A program made the position numbers and the translations under genes. Of a stretch of 64,000 nucleotides of DNA, positions 54,306 through 63,092 are shown piece by piece. The DNA is from Bacteroidales bacterium (GTDB lineage: Bacteria; Bacteroidota; Bacteroidia; Bacteroidales; GCA-2748055), in NCBI GenBank assembly GCA_020636775.1, contig JACJXF010000008.1:30612-94611 (forward strand), in the 5' to 3' direction. The notes under the pieces are model-generated. The model saw only the letters and a program-made list of their open reading frames with translations, ran no database searches and was not told the DNA's origin. Position 1 is the stretch's first letter. Each line of letters begins with the position of its first letter.

Positions 54306-54971
54306 TCAGTTTTTCCATTCGGCGAGGGGAGTCCTGCTGCCATATACGGTATCGCCCTGATTGACAAGGATTTTAGTTCCCGCAGGAAAGAAAATATCAA
54401 CTCTGGATCCGAATTTAATAAAGCCTAACTCATCGCCTGCAGAAAATGAATTTCCTACTTTGGCGTAACAGATTATCCTTCGGGCAACTGCTCCGGCGAT
54501 TTGTCTGAGAAGAACGGATTTTTTATTACTATCCTCAATTACAACCGTAGTCCTTTCATTCAAGGTACTGGATTTGGGATGAATAGCCAGCAGGAATTTT
54601 CCGGGGTGGTATTTGTAATATTTCACCTTTCCGGAAAAGGGGAAAAAATTTAGATGAACATTCCATACCGACATAAAAATGGATAACTGAATGCGCTTGT
54701 CCTTAAAATACTCAACCTCTGTAGTTTCTTCAATGACGACTACTTTTCCATCTGCAGGTGAATAAAAAAGCTCATCATTAAATTCCATTTTACGATTTGG
54801 AACCCTGAAAAAACGGGCGATAAAAACAATCATAAAAGCAAAAAAAGCCAGCAGGGGAATAAGTATCCACAAAATATGAGACAGGAGGAGCGAGGCAAAA
54901 ATCCCCATAAAAATGAGGATGCTGCTGGAAATGGCAAAAATGAGATATCCTTCTTTATGAATTTTAATCAT
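54306..54971 (-). CDS. psd: Phosphatidylserine decarboxylase family protein
   Basis: 221 residues. Two N-terminal membrane helices (about 10-50), then the decarboxylase domain: FFRVPNRK, YSPADGKVV, MSVWNVHLNFFPFSGKV, RTTVVIED, and FGSRVDIFFP, where the Gly-Ser bond is the self-cleavage site that yields the pyruvoyl group. This short form, as in many Bacteroidota, converts phosphatidylserine to phosphatidylethanolamine. It follows cdsA by 2 bp, placing it at the end of a phospholipid-synthesis operon. pssA is not in the window. Confidence 0.9.
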   Translation of the reverse strand: MIKIHKEGYLIFAISSSILIFMGIFASLLLSHILWILIPLLAFFAFMIVFIARFFRVPNRKMEFNDELFYSPADGKVVVIEETTEVEYFKDKRIQLSIFMSVWNVHLNFFPFSGKVKYYKYHPGKFLLAIHPKSSTLNERTTVVIEDSNKKSVLLRQIAGAVARRIICYAKVGNSFSAGDELGFIKFGSRVDIFFPAGTKILVNQGDTVYGSRTPLAEWKN

Positions 54972-54973
54972 TT

Positions 54974-55795
54974 TCAGATTTTTATCAGGTAAATATAAAG
55001 AAAAACAAATGGGATAATCAAAAGTAATGAGTCAAACCTGTCAAGTATGCCCCCATGACCCGGCATAATTTTACCAGAATCCTTAACTCCCGCCTCCCTC
55101 TTAATAACCGATTCCAGAAAATCTCCGGCTGTACCGGCAAGTACAATAATGATGCTAAGGATAAGCCAGTCAGCTGTGCTTAGCAAAGATGCAAGCCGCG
55201 AAAAAATAAAGCCTGCAAGAATCGCAAATACCATCCCCCCGAAAAAACCTTCCCATGATTTTTTTGGTGAAATAGCGGGAGCCATCTTGTGTTTTCCGAA
55301 CAGGATACCGGTAATATAAGCGCCTGAATCGTAGGTCCAGATAATAATAAGGGTGCCAATCAAAATTTCAGGATTATAAAGTCCGTCGCTAAGAGGGCTT
55401 CGACTTATATAAAATAGCAAGCCAAAAGGTAATGCAATATAAATAAGGCCAGCCAGACTTATCGATACAGCCTGAAGGAACTCTTTTCTTTGTTTGAATA
55501 TAAAGTTGCTCCAAAGAGCCATAAGCGGCAGTATTGTCAGCAGGAGGTACTTACCGGGCATCAGAGATTGTCTTTCCAGAAAGACTAAAATAAGTATGAA
55601 AAAGGCAGAAATCATTCCTGCTATTTTCATGGCCTCCATACCTCTTTTTTGAAAGATCCCATAAAATTCATGAAGTGCAATTCCTGAAATTACAAGCAGC
55701 AATACAAGAAGACTCCATGGGCTCAGGATTATTGATCCCAGCATGAGGATCACATATACAATTCCTGACAGGCTTCGTTTAAGAAATTCGCTCAA
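54974..55795 (-). CDS. cdsA: Phosphatidate cytidylyltransferase
   Basis: 273 residues with seven or eight transmembrane helices. The CdsA signature is complete: SVIKREAGVKDSGKIMPGHGG followed by DRFDSLL, with the catalytic acidic residues. It makes CDP-diacylglycerol from phosphatidate and CTP. The start is TTG at 55795, forming a TTGA overlap with the stop of the preceding small gene; the next ATG would remove part of the first helix. Same type of overlap as purE and its neighbour. Confidence 0.93.
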   Translation of the reverse strand: MSEFLKRSLSGIVYVILMLGSIILSPWSLLVLLLVISGIALHEFYGIFQKRGMEAMKIAGMISAFFILILVFLERQSLMPGKYLLLTILPLMALWSNFIFKQRKEFLQAVSISLAGLIYIALPFGLLFYISRSPLSDGLYNPEILIGTLIIIWTYDSGAYITGILFGKHKMAPAISPKKSWEGFFGGMVFAILAGFIFSRLASLLSTADWLILSIIIVLAGTAGDFLESVIKREAGVKDSGKIMPGHGGILDRFDSLLLIIPFVFLYIYLIKI

Positions 55796-55995
55796 CTTTC
55801 AAATTTTTCGATTAGTAGCTTAGCCTTCATCACATCGTCAGGCTTGGTATAGATCTCTATATCACCAAATTTATAGAAGGAATCCTGCTTATTCATAATA
55901 AAGGCTGCAATTCCATTGTCGGAAAGGAACTCCTTAATCATTTCAACATGGAAAAGCTGATTGCTGGTATATACTCTTACCCAGTTATTTTCCAT
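55792..55995 (-). CDS. DUF2007-family small protein
   Basis: 67 residues. VYTSNQLFHVEMIKEFLSDNGI and IEIYTKPDDVMKAKLLIEKFE match the DUF2007 (putative signal-transducing) fold, a ferredoxin-like small domain. Function unknown. It lies between ftsH and cdsA in one operon and overlaps cdsA by four bases. It has no membrane part, so it might act as a cytoplasmic binding module. Confidence 0.75.
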   Translation of the reverse strand: MENNWVRVYTSNQLFHVEMIKEFLSDNGIAAFIMNKQDSFYKFGDIEIYTKPDDVMKAKLLIEKFES

Positions 55996-56058
55996 GATTT
56001 ATTTAAAGCTTTTAGACATGAAACACTTGTTACCAGGGAATAAATATAATTCTTTTCT

Positions 56059-58146
56059 TTATTCTTTGGTTCCCGGCTTCTTTTTCCTTGAAAGAATCCC
56101 TTTTTTGGCCGGTGTTTCTTTTGCTATATCAGGATCGGCGACAATCTGCTTCCTTTTTTTTGCCGGTCTTTTAAAATCTTCAGGCTGACGTCCCTTCCTG
56201 GGCCCAAAAATCTTTTCAACATCGTCACTGAAAATGACTTCCTTCTCGAGCAGAATACCTGCCAGTTGAGAAAGTCCCTCCTTGTTTTCTGTCAGAATCT
56301 TTTTGGCTCTTTCGTACTGGGTTTCAACCATCGCTTTTACTTCCTGGTCGATCAGTTCTGCGGTTTTATCGCTATAGGGTTTGCTGAAGGTGAAATCGGT
56401 CTGTCCTGTAGAATCAAAGAAACTCAGGTTTCCAACTTTTGCGCTCATTCCATAATAGGAAATCATGGCATAGGCAGTCTTTGTGACCCTTTCCAGGTCG
56501 TTCAGTGCGCCGGTAGAAATCTTATTGAATTTTATGTCTTCAGCTGCACGTCCTCCCATTGTGGCACACATCTCATCAAGCATCTGCTCGGTGGTTGTGA
56601 TCGACCTTTCTTCGGGAAGATACCATGCTGCACCCAGTGATCGCCCTCTGGGGATAATGGTTACCTTAACAAGGGGATTTGCATGTTCCAGCAGCCAGGA
56701 GATGGTTGCGTGACCGGCTTCGTGGAAGGCAATAGTTTCTTTTTCATTGGAAGAGATAATTTTATTCTTCTTCTCAAGGCCCCCAATAATTCTGTCGATC
56801 GCATCCAGGAAATCCTGTTTTTGAACTGATTTCTTTCCACGGCGGGCGGCGATCAGGGCAGCCTCGTTACAAACATTGGCAATGTCTGCCCCTGAGAATC
56901 CGGGAGTCTGTCTGGCAAGAAATTCAATATCCAGGGCTTTATCAAGCTTAAGAGGCTTAACATGAACGGCAAAAATCTCATTTCTTTCGTTCAGGTCGGG
57001 CAGGTCAACATGTATCTGCCTGTCAAATCTTCCGGCTCTTAACAAAGCACGGTCAAGAATATCAGCCCTGTTGGTTGCTGCAAGGATAATTACTCCGGAG
57101 TTTGTTCCAAAGCCATCCATTTCGGTAAGCAGCTGGTTGAGTGTATTTTCTCTTTCGTCGTTTGAGCCGAAATTGGCATTTCTGCCACGGGCGCGACCTA
57201 CAGCGTCAATCTCGTCAATAAAAACTATACAGGGTGACTTTTCCTTTGCTTGTTTAAAAAGGTCTCTTACCCTTGATGCACCAACTCCCACGAACATCTC
57301 AACGAAATCGGAACCCGATATGCTGAAAAAGGGAACATGAGCTTCACCGGCAACTGCCTTTGCAAGCAGGGTTTTTCCGGTTCCCGGAGGGCCAACGAGC
57401 AGGGCTCCTTTTGGAATTTTTCCACCAAGATCGGTGTATTTCTTTGGGTTTTTCAGAAAGTCAACAATTTCCTTAATCTCCATTTTGGCTTCTGCCAGTC
57501 CGGCTACATCCTTAAAATCAACCTTTACGGAGGTGTCCTTATCAAAGATCTGTGCCTTGGATTTTCCCACATTAAAGATATTCCCGGCACCGCCACCTCC
57601 TCCTGCACCCATGCGGCGGAAGATAAACATCCAGAGTGCAACAAATATCAGAATTGGCAGAATCCAGCTCAATATAAAGCCAAAATAATCACTGCGGGTC
57701 TCTGTCTTGAATTCCGGCCTTTTTTCCTGAGGTAAAGAGGTAATAAGGGTATTTATCTCCTGAAACTGATCAGGCGATAATATGGTATAGTAGAATTTAG
57801 GTGATTCTTTGGTAAACTGACTGAATCCGCGTTTGCGCGTTGTTTCAGTTATGCCTTCAGCATCTTTTTTTTCTTCTTCCTTAACATATATTTCAACTTT
57901 CTCCTTATTTACCACAACCAGTTTGCTAATCTTCTGGTCGGAAAGCATTTCGGAAAAAGTATTCCAGTCAACTTCCTTTTCAGGAGTGCTGAAAGGGAAA
58001 AGGTTAATGGCAATGAAAAATACTGCAATTGCAATATATATCCAATATCCGCTGAATTTTGGTTTATTCCCGGGAGTCTTATTGGGTTTCCCCTGATTTC
58101 CTGTATTTTCGGGCTTAACAGGATTGCCGTTTAAATTATCGCTCAT
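56059..58146 (-). CDS. ftsH: ATP-dependent zinc metalloprotease FtsH
   Basis: 695 residues. TM1 34-52, a periplasmic FtsH_ext region, TM2 about 153-174, then a glycine-rich stretch. AAA domain: Walker A GPPGTGKT at 252-259, Walker B IVFIDEIDAVG near 307-317, SRH region with RAGRFDR. The zinc protease motif is HEAGH at 475-479. It degrades misfolded and regulatory membrane proteins. The C-terminus has a Lys-rich tail. It is 12 bp downstream of rsfS. Confidence 0.97.
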   Translation of the reverse strand: MSDNLNGNPVKPENTGNQGKPNKTPGNKPKFSGYWIYIAIAVFFIAINLFPFSTPEKEVDWNTFSEMLSDQKISKLVVVNKEKVEIYVKEEEKKDAEGITETTRKRGFSQFTKESPKFYYTILSPDQFQEINTLITSLPQEKRPEFKTETRSDYFGFILSWILPILIFVALWMFIFRRMGAGGGGGAGNIFNVGKSKAQIFDKDTSVKVDFKDVAGLAEAKMEIKEIVDFLKNPKKYTDLGGKIPKGALLVGPPGTGKTLLAKAVAGEAHVPFFSISGSDFVEMFVGVGASRVRDLFKQAKEKSPCIVFIDEIDAVGRARGRNANFGSNDERENTLNQLLTEMDGFGTNSGVIILAATNRADILDRALLRAGRFDRQIHVDLPDLNERNEIFAVHVKPLKLDKALDIEFLARQTPGFSGADIANVCNEAALIAARRGKKSVQKQDFLDAIDRIIGGLEKKNKIISSNEKETIAFHEAGHATISWLLEHANPLVKVTIIPRGRSLGAAWYLPEERSITTTEQMLDEMCATMGGRAAEDIKFNKISTGALNDLERVTKTAYAMISYYGMSAKVGNLSFFDSTGQTDFTFSKPYSDKTAELIDQEVKAMVETQYERAKKILTENKEGLSQLAGILLEKEVIFSDDVEKIFGPRKGRQPEDFKRPAKKRKQIVADPDIAKETPAKKGILSRKKKPGTKE

Positions 58147-58158
58147 TTACTTAATTAT

Positions 58159-58530
58159 TTATTCATCTTCAAATATCCTGACTTTTCCATCTGCCCATAA
58201 ATCTTCAAGCCTGTAAAAAGCCCTCTGTTCTTCGAGAAAAACATGTACAACAACACCCGTGAAATCAATTAAAACCCATTGAGAGTTCTGAGTACCTTCA
58301 ACATGGTTGGGTTTAATACCAAAATTTTCTTTTGCCTTAATTTCAACATTGTCTGATATGGCCGATACATTCGTTGTGGATGTACCATGACAAATTATGA
58401 AAAAGTCAAAAAGCGAATTTCCAATTCCACGCAGGTCTATGCTTACAATTTTCTTGCCCTTTTTATCTTTTATCGATTCAATAATTGATTCAACTAATTT
58501 TTCGTCTGTAATATTTGTATTCTTTTTCAT
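58159..58530 (-). CDS. rsfS: Ribosomal silencing factor RsfS
   Basis: 123 residues. Matches the RsfS/Iojap fold: VSIDLRGIGNSLFDFFIICHGTST, then VEGTQNSQWVLIDFTGVVVHVFLEEQRAFYRLEDLW. It binds L14 and blocks 50S-30S joining in starved cells. The first gene of an operon rsfS-ftsH-DUF2007-cdsA-psd. A -7 box lies 16 bp upstream of the ATG. Confidence 0.94.
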   Translation of the reverse strand: MKKNTNITDEKLVESIIESIKDKKGKKIVSIDLRGIGNSLFDFFIICHGTSTTNVSAISDNVEIKAKENFGIKPNHVEGTQNSQWVLIDFTGVVVHVFLEEQRAFYRLEDLWADGKVRIFEDE

Positions 58531-58546
58531 TCAATCCTTTTAATTG

Positions 58547-58554
58547 CAAAGTTA
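58547..58554 (-). promoter_or_regulatory. rsfS operon promoter -7 element
   Basis: Minus-strand TAACTTTG, exact TAnnTTTG, with 16 bp to the rsfS ATG; the same distance as at lysS and parE. Confidence 0.55.
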
Positions 58555-58695
58555 GTTATTTTATAAGCGGGAAGAAAACTTGCGTAATACACTGTCGCTT
58601 ATGGTGTTTAGTCACCGGAAGTTTTTATATTGTCCGGACCAGTAGGATTCTAAACAGTTTTTTTTCACTTTTGTTTTTATTTTTCAAAAAAGAAA

Positions 58696-59433
58696 ATGTT
58701 TGCACAAAATTACAAACTTATTCATCTGAAAACGGTGAATTCGACAAATTTGCATGCTTCTGCCCTTTTGTCAGAGTCAGTTGATACAGAACCCAAAGTA
58801 ATTGTCGCCGATTTTCAGTCAGGCGGAAAGGGTCAGGGGAGCAATACCTGGGAGAGCGAAGCGGGTAAGAATCTCCTTTTATCCCTGGTAATATATCCCG
58901 ACAAAATTAAAGCCAGCGAGCAGTTCTATATTTCAAAAATATCCGCAATAGCTATCAGGGAAACACTTTCAGGTTTATTGTCTTCTGTAAAAATTAAATG
59001 GCCTAACGACATTCTTGTAAAGAATCTGAAAATATCAGGTGTGCTTATTGAAAATACGTTGAAAGGCAATAAAATAGGCCATTCCATCATTGGTGTCGGC
59101 ATTAACCTGAATCAATCGGCATTTTCAGTGCCTGCCACCAGTGTGTTAAATGAAAGCGGAAAGAAAACTGAAATCCCTGAAGTTTTGAATTCCTTTCTTG
59201 AAATATTTCACTACTGGTATGAAATTATGCAGTCCCGGGATTTTGCACAGATCGATATGGAATATTATAAAAACCTTTTTGGATTTCAGGAATGGCTCAG
59301 ATTTTCATGGTCCGGGGTAGAATTTGAAGGCTTCATTGAAGGTGTTGAACCCGACGGATATCTGATCATTAAGGCCAGGGACGGAAAGATTTTTAAATTT
59401 GGATTCAGGGAGGTCGAGTTTCTCCTTAATTGA
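58696..59433 (+). CDS. birA: Biotin-[acetyl-CoA-carboxylase] ligase
   Basis: 245 residues. SGGKGQGSNTW is the biotinyl-AMP loop, KWPNDILV and GVLIENTLKG the catalytic core, GVGINLNQ follows, then a C-terminal SH3-like domain. No N-terminal HTH, so it is a ligase only, not a repressor of biotin synthesis. It attaches biotin to carboxylase subunits. Its end overlaps the convergent SRPBCC gene by 8 bp. Confidence 0.94.
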   Translation: MFAQNYKLIHLKTVNSTNLHASALLSESVDTEPKVIVADFQSGGKGQGSNTWESEAGKNLLLSLVIYPDKIKASEQFYISKISAIAIRETLSGLLSSVKIKWPNDILVKNLKISGVLIENTLKGNKIGHSIIGVGINLNQSAFSVPATSVLNESGKKTEIPEVLNSFLEIFHYWYEIMQSRDFAQIDMEYYKNLFGFQEWLRFSWSGVEFEGFIEGVEPDGYLIIKARDGKIFKFGFREVEFLLN

Positions 59434-59833
59434 ATTTAATTTTCCCAACCTGATCAATCAGCATATCCACGAAATTCTGAAGCGGCCCCTTAACCATCAT
59501 CATCATCATCTGGTTGACATCGGGTTCTATCACCACACGGATTCCCGATTTTTCATCTTCAATTTTTTTTATCTGGATCCAGAGAAAGAAATTAACCGGT
59601 GTTTTTCCTCCTGAGGTGATTTTTATCATACTGAAAGGATTCTTCTCAATAATCTTTAAAGATGCATCCCCAATACCATCCAGGGTAAAACTGCATGAAT
59701 CCTCATCCGCAATCCAGTTCTTTACCTTGTCGGCCGGAATGAGATTATGAAAGTTTTTAAAGTCGGAAAGAAAAGTATAAATTCTTTCGTCGGATGCATT
59801 TATGATTCCGGTTTTACTTTCGATTTTGCTCAT
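59426..59833 (-). CDS. SRPBCC/START-like domain protein
   Basis: 135 residues. Predicted helix-grip fold: IYTFLSDFKNFHNLIPADKVKNW opens the START-like cavity; the last helix includes five consecutive methionines (VNQMMMMMVKGP) encoded by an ATC/CAT-rich run. Family members bind hydrophobic ligands; no function is assigned. It follows pyrE by 6 bp and so is in the same operon. Confidence 0.7.
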   Translation of the reverse strand: MSKIESKTGIINASDERIYTFLSDFKNFHNLIPADKVKNWIADEDSCSFTLDGIGDASLKIIEKNPFSMIKITSGGKTPVNFFLWIQIKKIEDEKSGIRVVIEPDVNQMMMMMVKGPLQNFVDMLIDQVGKIKFN

Positions 59834-59839
59834 TGAATG

Positions 59840-60469
59840 TTATTTTTTCCAGTTCTCCGGATCCATCCGCCAGTTCTCCAGCACTTTAGCCTCCGTATCA
59901 GAAATGTAGCCATTTTCGAGTGCCAGGTTTATCAGGATGCTATAATTACTTAGGGTAACAAGCGACACTCCGTGGTCCTTAAAGTTTTTTTCAGCCTGTG
60001 GAAATCCATAAGTAAAGATGGCTGCCATTCCCAATACCTCGCATCCGGCATCCTTTAAGGCATTAACAGCCTTTAAACTACTGCCCCCTGTTGAAACAAG
60101 ATCTTCAATAACCACAACTTTCTGTCCTGCCTGAACAACACCTTCAATCAGATTTTCCAGTCCATGAGACTTGGATGCTGACCTGACGTATATGAATGGA
60201 AGATTCAGCTTTTCAGCCACAAGTGCCCCCTGGGCAATGGCGCCTGTTGCAACTCCGGCAATAACATCGGGCTTTGGAAAACTTTTGGAAATTTTCTCAG
60301 CAAATGAATCGCGTATGAAAGTTCTTATTTCAGGAAAAGACAGTGTCTTCCGATTATCACAATAAATAGGAGATTTCCAGCCGGAGGCCCATGTAAATGG
60401 GTTTGCGGGTTCTAATTTTATTGCCTTACTTTGCAGCAGATATTGCGCAATTTTTTTACCAGTTTCCAT
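59840..60469 (-). CDS. pyrE: Orotate phosphoribosyltransferase
   Basis: 209 residues from the ATG at 60469; a TTG three codons upstream is less likely. PRPP loop VVVIEDLVSTGGSS, plus FTWASGWKSPIYCDNR and VRSASKSHGLENLIEG (flexible loop lysines) are typical. It makes OMP from orotate and PRPP in pyrimidine synthesis. Divergent from the NUDIX gene with only 9 bp between start codons. Confidence 0.95.
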   Translation of the reverse strand: METGKKIAQYLLQSKAIKLEPANPFTWASGWKSPIYCDNRKTLSFPEIRTFIRDSFAEKISKSFPKPDVIAGVATGAIAQGALVAEKLNLPFIYVRSASKSHGLENLIEGVVQAGQKVVVIEDLVSTGGSSLKAVNALKDAGCEVLGMAAIFTYGFPQAEKNFKDHGVSLVTLSNYSILINLALENGYISDTEAKVLENWRMDPENWKK

Positions 60470-60478
60470 AGCAGGCAA

Positions 60479-61093
60479 ATGTACAAAGTATTTTTTAAGG
60501 ACAGAACAGTTTTTTTCAGGGATGATTTTCCGGAAACTTTCAAAAATAAATCAGGCTTATTTTACAAATACCACTCCAGGGATGAGCTGGAAGAATTGAT
60601 TTCAGCCTTTTTTCAGCTTGAAAAAATCAATTCTTTATATCTGTTTCATGATAATATAGAGTTTCTGTGGAAGGTTTTTATGTCATCCTTCAAAGTAATA
60701 AATGCATCAGGTGGACTCATCCGAAATGAAGCCGGAGATATCCTGCTGATATTCAGAAACGGAACATGGGACCTGCCAAAGGGTAAAGCGGAAAATGGTG
60801 AGTCGAGTGAGGAGACAGCCATCAGGGAAGTTTGTGAAGAATGCGGACTGGAGCCTCCTGTAATTAAATCCTTTCTGCTGAAGACCTACCATTGTTATAA
60901 ATTAAATGGCAAGAATATTCTAAAAGCAACGGAATGGTTTGATATGAGAGTGCCAAATGGTGTAAAAACTGTTCCACAGATAAAAGAGAATATCACTGAG
61001 ATTCTATGGGTAAAACCTGGCGATATTAAAATATTTACCAGTAATACCTTCCCGTCAATCGTTGAAGTTTTGAAAACTGCGGGAGTAGCCTGA
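60479..61093 (+). CDS. NUDIX hydrolase
   Basis: 204 residues from the ATG at 60479; the open frame extends 16 codons upstream into pyrE, but those have no conserved features. The first 80 residues are an extra domain; then SGGLIRNEAGDILLIFRNGTWDLPKGKAENGE and the Nudix box G-x5-E-x7-REVCEECG. It hydrolyses a nucleoside diphosphate linked to some group; substrate unknown. Ends 2 bp from the convergent 474-residue gene. Confidence 0.9.
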   Translation: MYKVFFKDRTVFFRDDFPETFKNKSGLFYKYHSRDELEELISAFFQLEKINSLYLFHDNIEFLWKVFMSSFKVINASGGLIRNEAGDILLIFRNGTWDLPKGKAENGESSEETAIREVCEECGLEPPVIKSFLLKTYHCYKLNGKNILKATEWFDMRVPNGVKTVPQIKENITEILWVKPGDIKIFTSNTFPSIVEVLKTAGVA

Positions 61094-61095
61094 GC

Positions 61096-62520
61096 TCAGA
61101 TTTCACCTTTCCCTCTTAAAATACCGAATAATTGTTTCTCAAATCCCGCAGAAGGCAGGGGGGCAGGAGACATGAGCAACTTCCCCTCTCTGTCGAGCAG
61201 GAAAAAAACGGGGTAAGCTTTTACGTTATAATCATTTAAAATTTTCTGATCGTTTACCCCAAACCAGAATTTCCAGGGTATGGAGTGCTCATCCGTGAAG
61301 CTTTCAATTTGCTTTCTTTCCGATTCCGGAACGATTACAAGTATATCAAGATATTTTCCCTGCTTGAAGAAAAAGTATTTCAGATATTCAAACTCCTGCT
61401 GGCAGCCTATATTATTGAGGGAACAAAAGCCAATGTACGTGTACTTCCCTTTCAGATTTGCCAGATTCAGACTATCCCCATCCATATTTTTAATAAGTCC
61501 GGAAGGTGGTAGATTCCCGGTAACCAGCATGGATGCTTTCCTGCGAATACTTTCAGAAAGTAAAACACTGATTTCATTATGTGAGGCCGAGGATATACTA
61601 TCGCAAAGACCTTCAAGGGTGGTGAGAGCCAGTCCGCTTTCATAATAAGCATTGTGGATCTCTTTCAGCATCACCCATTCACGGATCGGATCATTGCTAA
61701 GCGCTGAATCAGTTTTCAACAGCCGGTTCAGGGCTGTGTACTGGCCTCTTCCGGTAAGAACATAAATATCTTCAAAACCTTTTTGTCCTGCGAGTGTACT
61801 GAAATACCTGTCGTAATAGAGCTTGAAAAAATCCCACCAGGAGGGGATGTCTGGGTATGCCGGTTTATTTTTAAGAAATTTGTCGAATAATTCAATATTA
61901 CTGAACTGACTTACAAGGAAGCTCAGACTGGCAATTTTATACAATCTGTAATTTTCGAAATATTGCTTATCATCGATTTCAGGAATTGTTTTATTGGCCC
62001 GGATAAAGGAATCGAGTTTCTCTCCACTCTGAGCGGGGTCGTAATACCTGAGAATCTGCTTATCCAGAAATGGTTCATATTGCTTATCAAATTCAGAAAT
62101 AGCCAGGTTCAGATCCTGTCGCTCAGCACCCTTTAATACCGGCAGCATATGCCAGAGAGGGGGAACGAAAAAGGGATTAAGGTCATTCTCATCAGTGCTG
62201 AGTGGTAATGGCGGGAGATTTACGGTATAGGACTTACCGGGAACAACATAAATATAAGCCTTGTATAATGGGGTGTTGCAATAGATACAATTTGTCTGAT
62301 CCAGATTAAAACTCAGGCTGAAATATCCTGTGCTATCAACCCTGGTGCTGGCAAGGGTTTCTTCAGTGTCAAGAATTCTTTCCCGGTATATAAAAAAATC
62401 AAGGTTTTTTCCTGCGTAAGCTTTGTCTGTCCCCCGGATAGTAACCTGGTCTCCCTGGGAAAAGAGCAACATGCCTGCAGACAGGTTTACAAGCAGGAAG
62501 AGAATCAGCTTAGGGATCAT
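61096..62520 (-). CDS. Exported TlpA-like protein without CxxC
   Basis: 474 residues with a signal peptide (cleavage near LLFSQ). Residues about 25-130 resemble the DUF4369-type beta domain found before thioredoxin domains in Bacteroidota; a long helical middle (140-320) follows, and the C-terminal 140 residues have a thioredoxin fold (DGDSLNLANLKGKYTYIGFCSLNNIGCQQEF, VKAYPVFFLLDREG). The CxxC is replaced by Cys-x6-Cys, so normal dithiol exchange is doubtful. The start codon overlaps the coaD stop (ATGA), indicating translational coupling. Confidence 0.7.
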   Translation of the reverse strand: MIPKLILFLLVNLSAGMLLFSQGDQVTIRGTDKAYAGKNLDFFIYRERILDTEETLASTRVDSTGYFSLSFNLDQTNCIYCNTPLYKAYIYVVPGKSYTVNLPPLPLSTDENDLNPFFVPPLWHMLPVLKGAERQDLNLAISEFDKQYEPFLDKQILRYYDPAQSGEKLDSFIRANKTIPEIDDKQYFENYRLYKIASLSFLVSQFSNIELFDKFLKNKPAYPDIPSWWDFFKLYYDRYFSTLAGQKGFEDIYVLTGRGQYTALNRLLKTDSALSNDPIREWVMLKEIHNAYYESGLALTTLEGLCDSISSASHNEISVLLSESIRRKASMLVTGNLPPSGLIKNMDGDSLNLANLKGKYTYIGFCSLNNIGCQQEFEYLKYFFFKQGKYLDILVIVPESERKQIESFTDEHSIPWKFWFGVNDQKILNDYNVKAYPVFFLLDREGKLLMSPAPLPSAGFEKQLFGILRGKGEI

Positions 62521-62990
62521 GAGAGGTATTTCTTAATGTCAATACCCTCCGGGAGAAATTTGGAAGCATCCCCTCCATAAAAAAGGATATCCCTTACAAT
62601 TGTAGAATTTACAAAAGAATGCTCCGGAGCCGTAAGTAAAAACACAGATTCTATCCCGGGATTCATGGCTTTGTTCATCTGACCGATGGCTCGTTCATAT
62701 TCGAAATCCGCTGCTGTTCTTAGTCCCCGAAGAAGGTAATTGGCTTTTACTTTGGTACAGTATTCTATGGTAAGTCCCTGGTAGTGACTCACTACAATCT
62801 TTGGGTTGGATGGAAAAACATCGGATATAAGCTGCATTCTTTTCTCCAGCTCCAGTAAAGGTTTCTTTAGGGTATTATAGCCAATGGCTATGATGATTTT
62901 ATCGAAAAGAGGCAATGCCCTGTTTACAATCGATTGATGACCAATTGTGAAAGGATCGAAGGACCCGGGAAATAGAGCAATTTTTTCCAT
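62517..62990 (-). CDS. coaD: Phosphopantetheine adenylyltransferase
   Basis: 157 residues. GSFDPFTIGHQSIV contains the T-x-G-H nucleotidyltransferase motif; KANYLLRGLRTAADFEYE and SSTIVRD-like NSTIVRDIL complete it. It adds AMP to 4'-phosphopantetheine in CoA synthesis. Upstream neighbour in transcription is unclear; the gene downstream overlaps by four bases. Confidence 0.95.
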   Translation of the reverse strand: MEKIALFPGSFDPFTIGHQSIVNRALPLFDKIIIAIGYNTLKKPLLELEKRMQLISDVFPSNPKIVVSHYQGLTIEYCTKVKANYLLRGLRTAADFEYERAIGQMNKAMNPGIESVFLLTAPEHSFVNSTIVRDILFYGGDASKFLPEGIDIKKYLS

Positions 62991-63092
62991 TTTTCAGATT
63001 TTTAAATGCCTTGATCAGTAAACAGTCTCCGCGCATTCCGTAAAAGCACAAAACGACTTTGTCGAAGGCTATTCAACAGCTAAGATGTGCAA

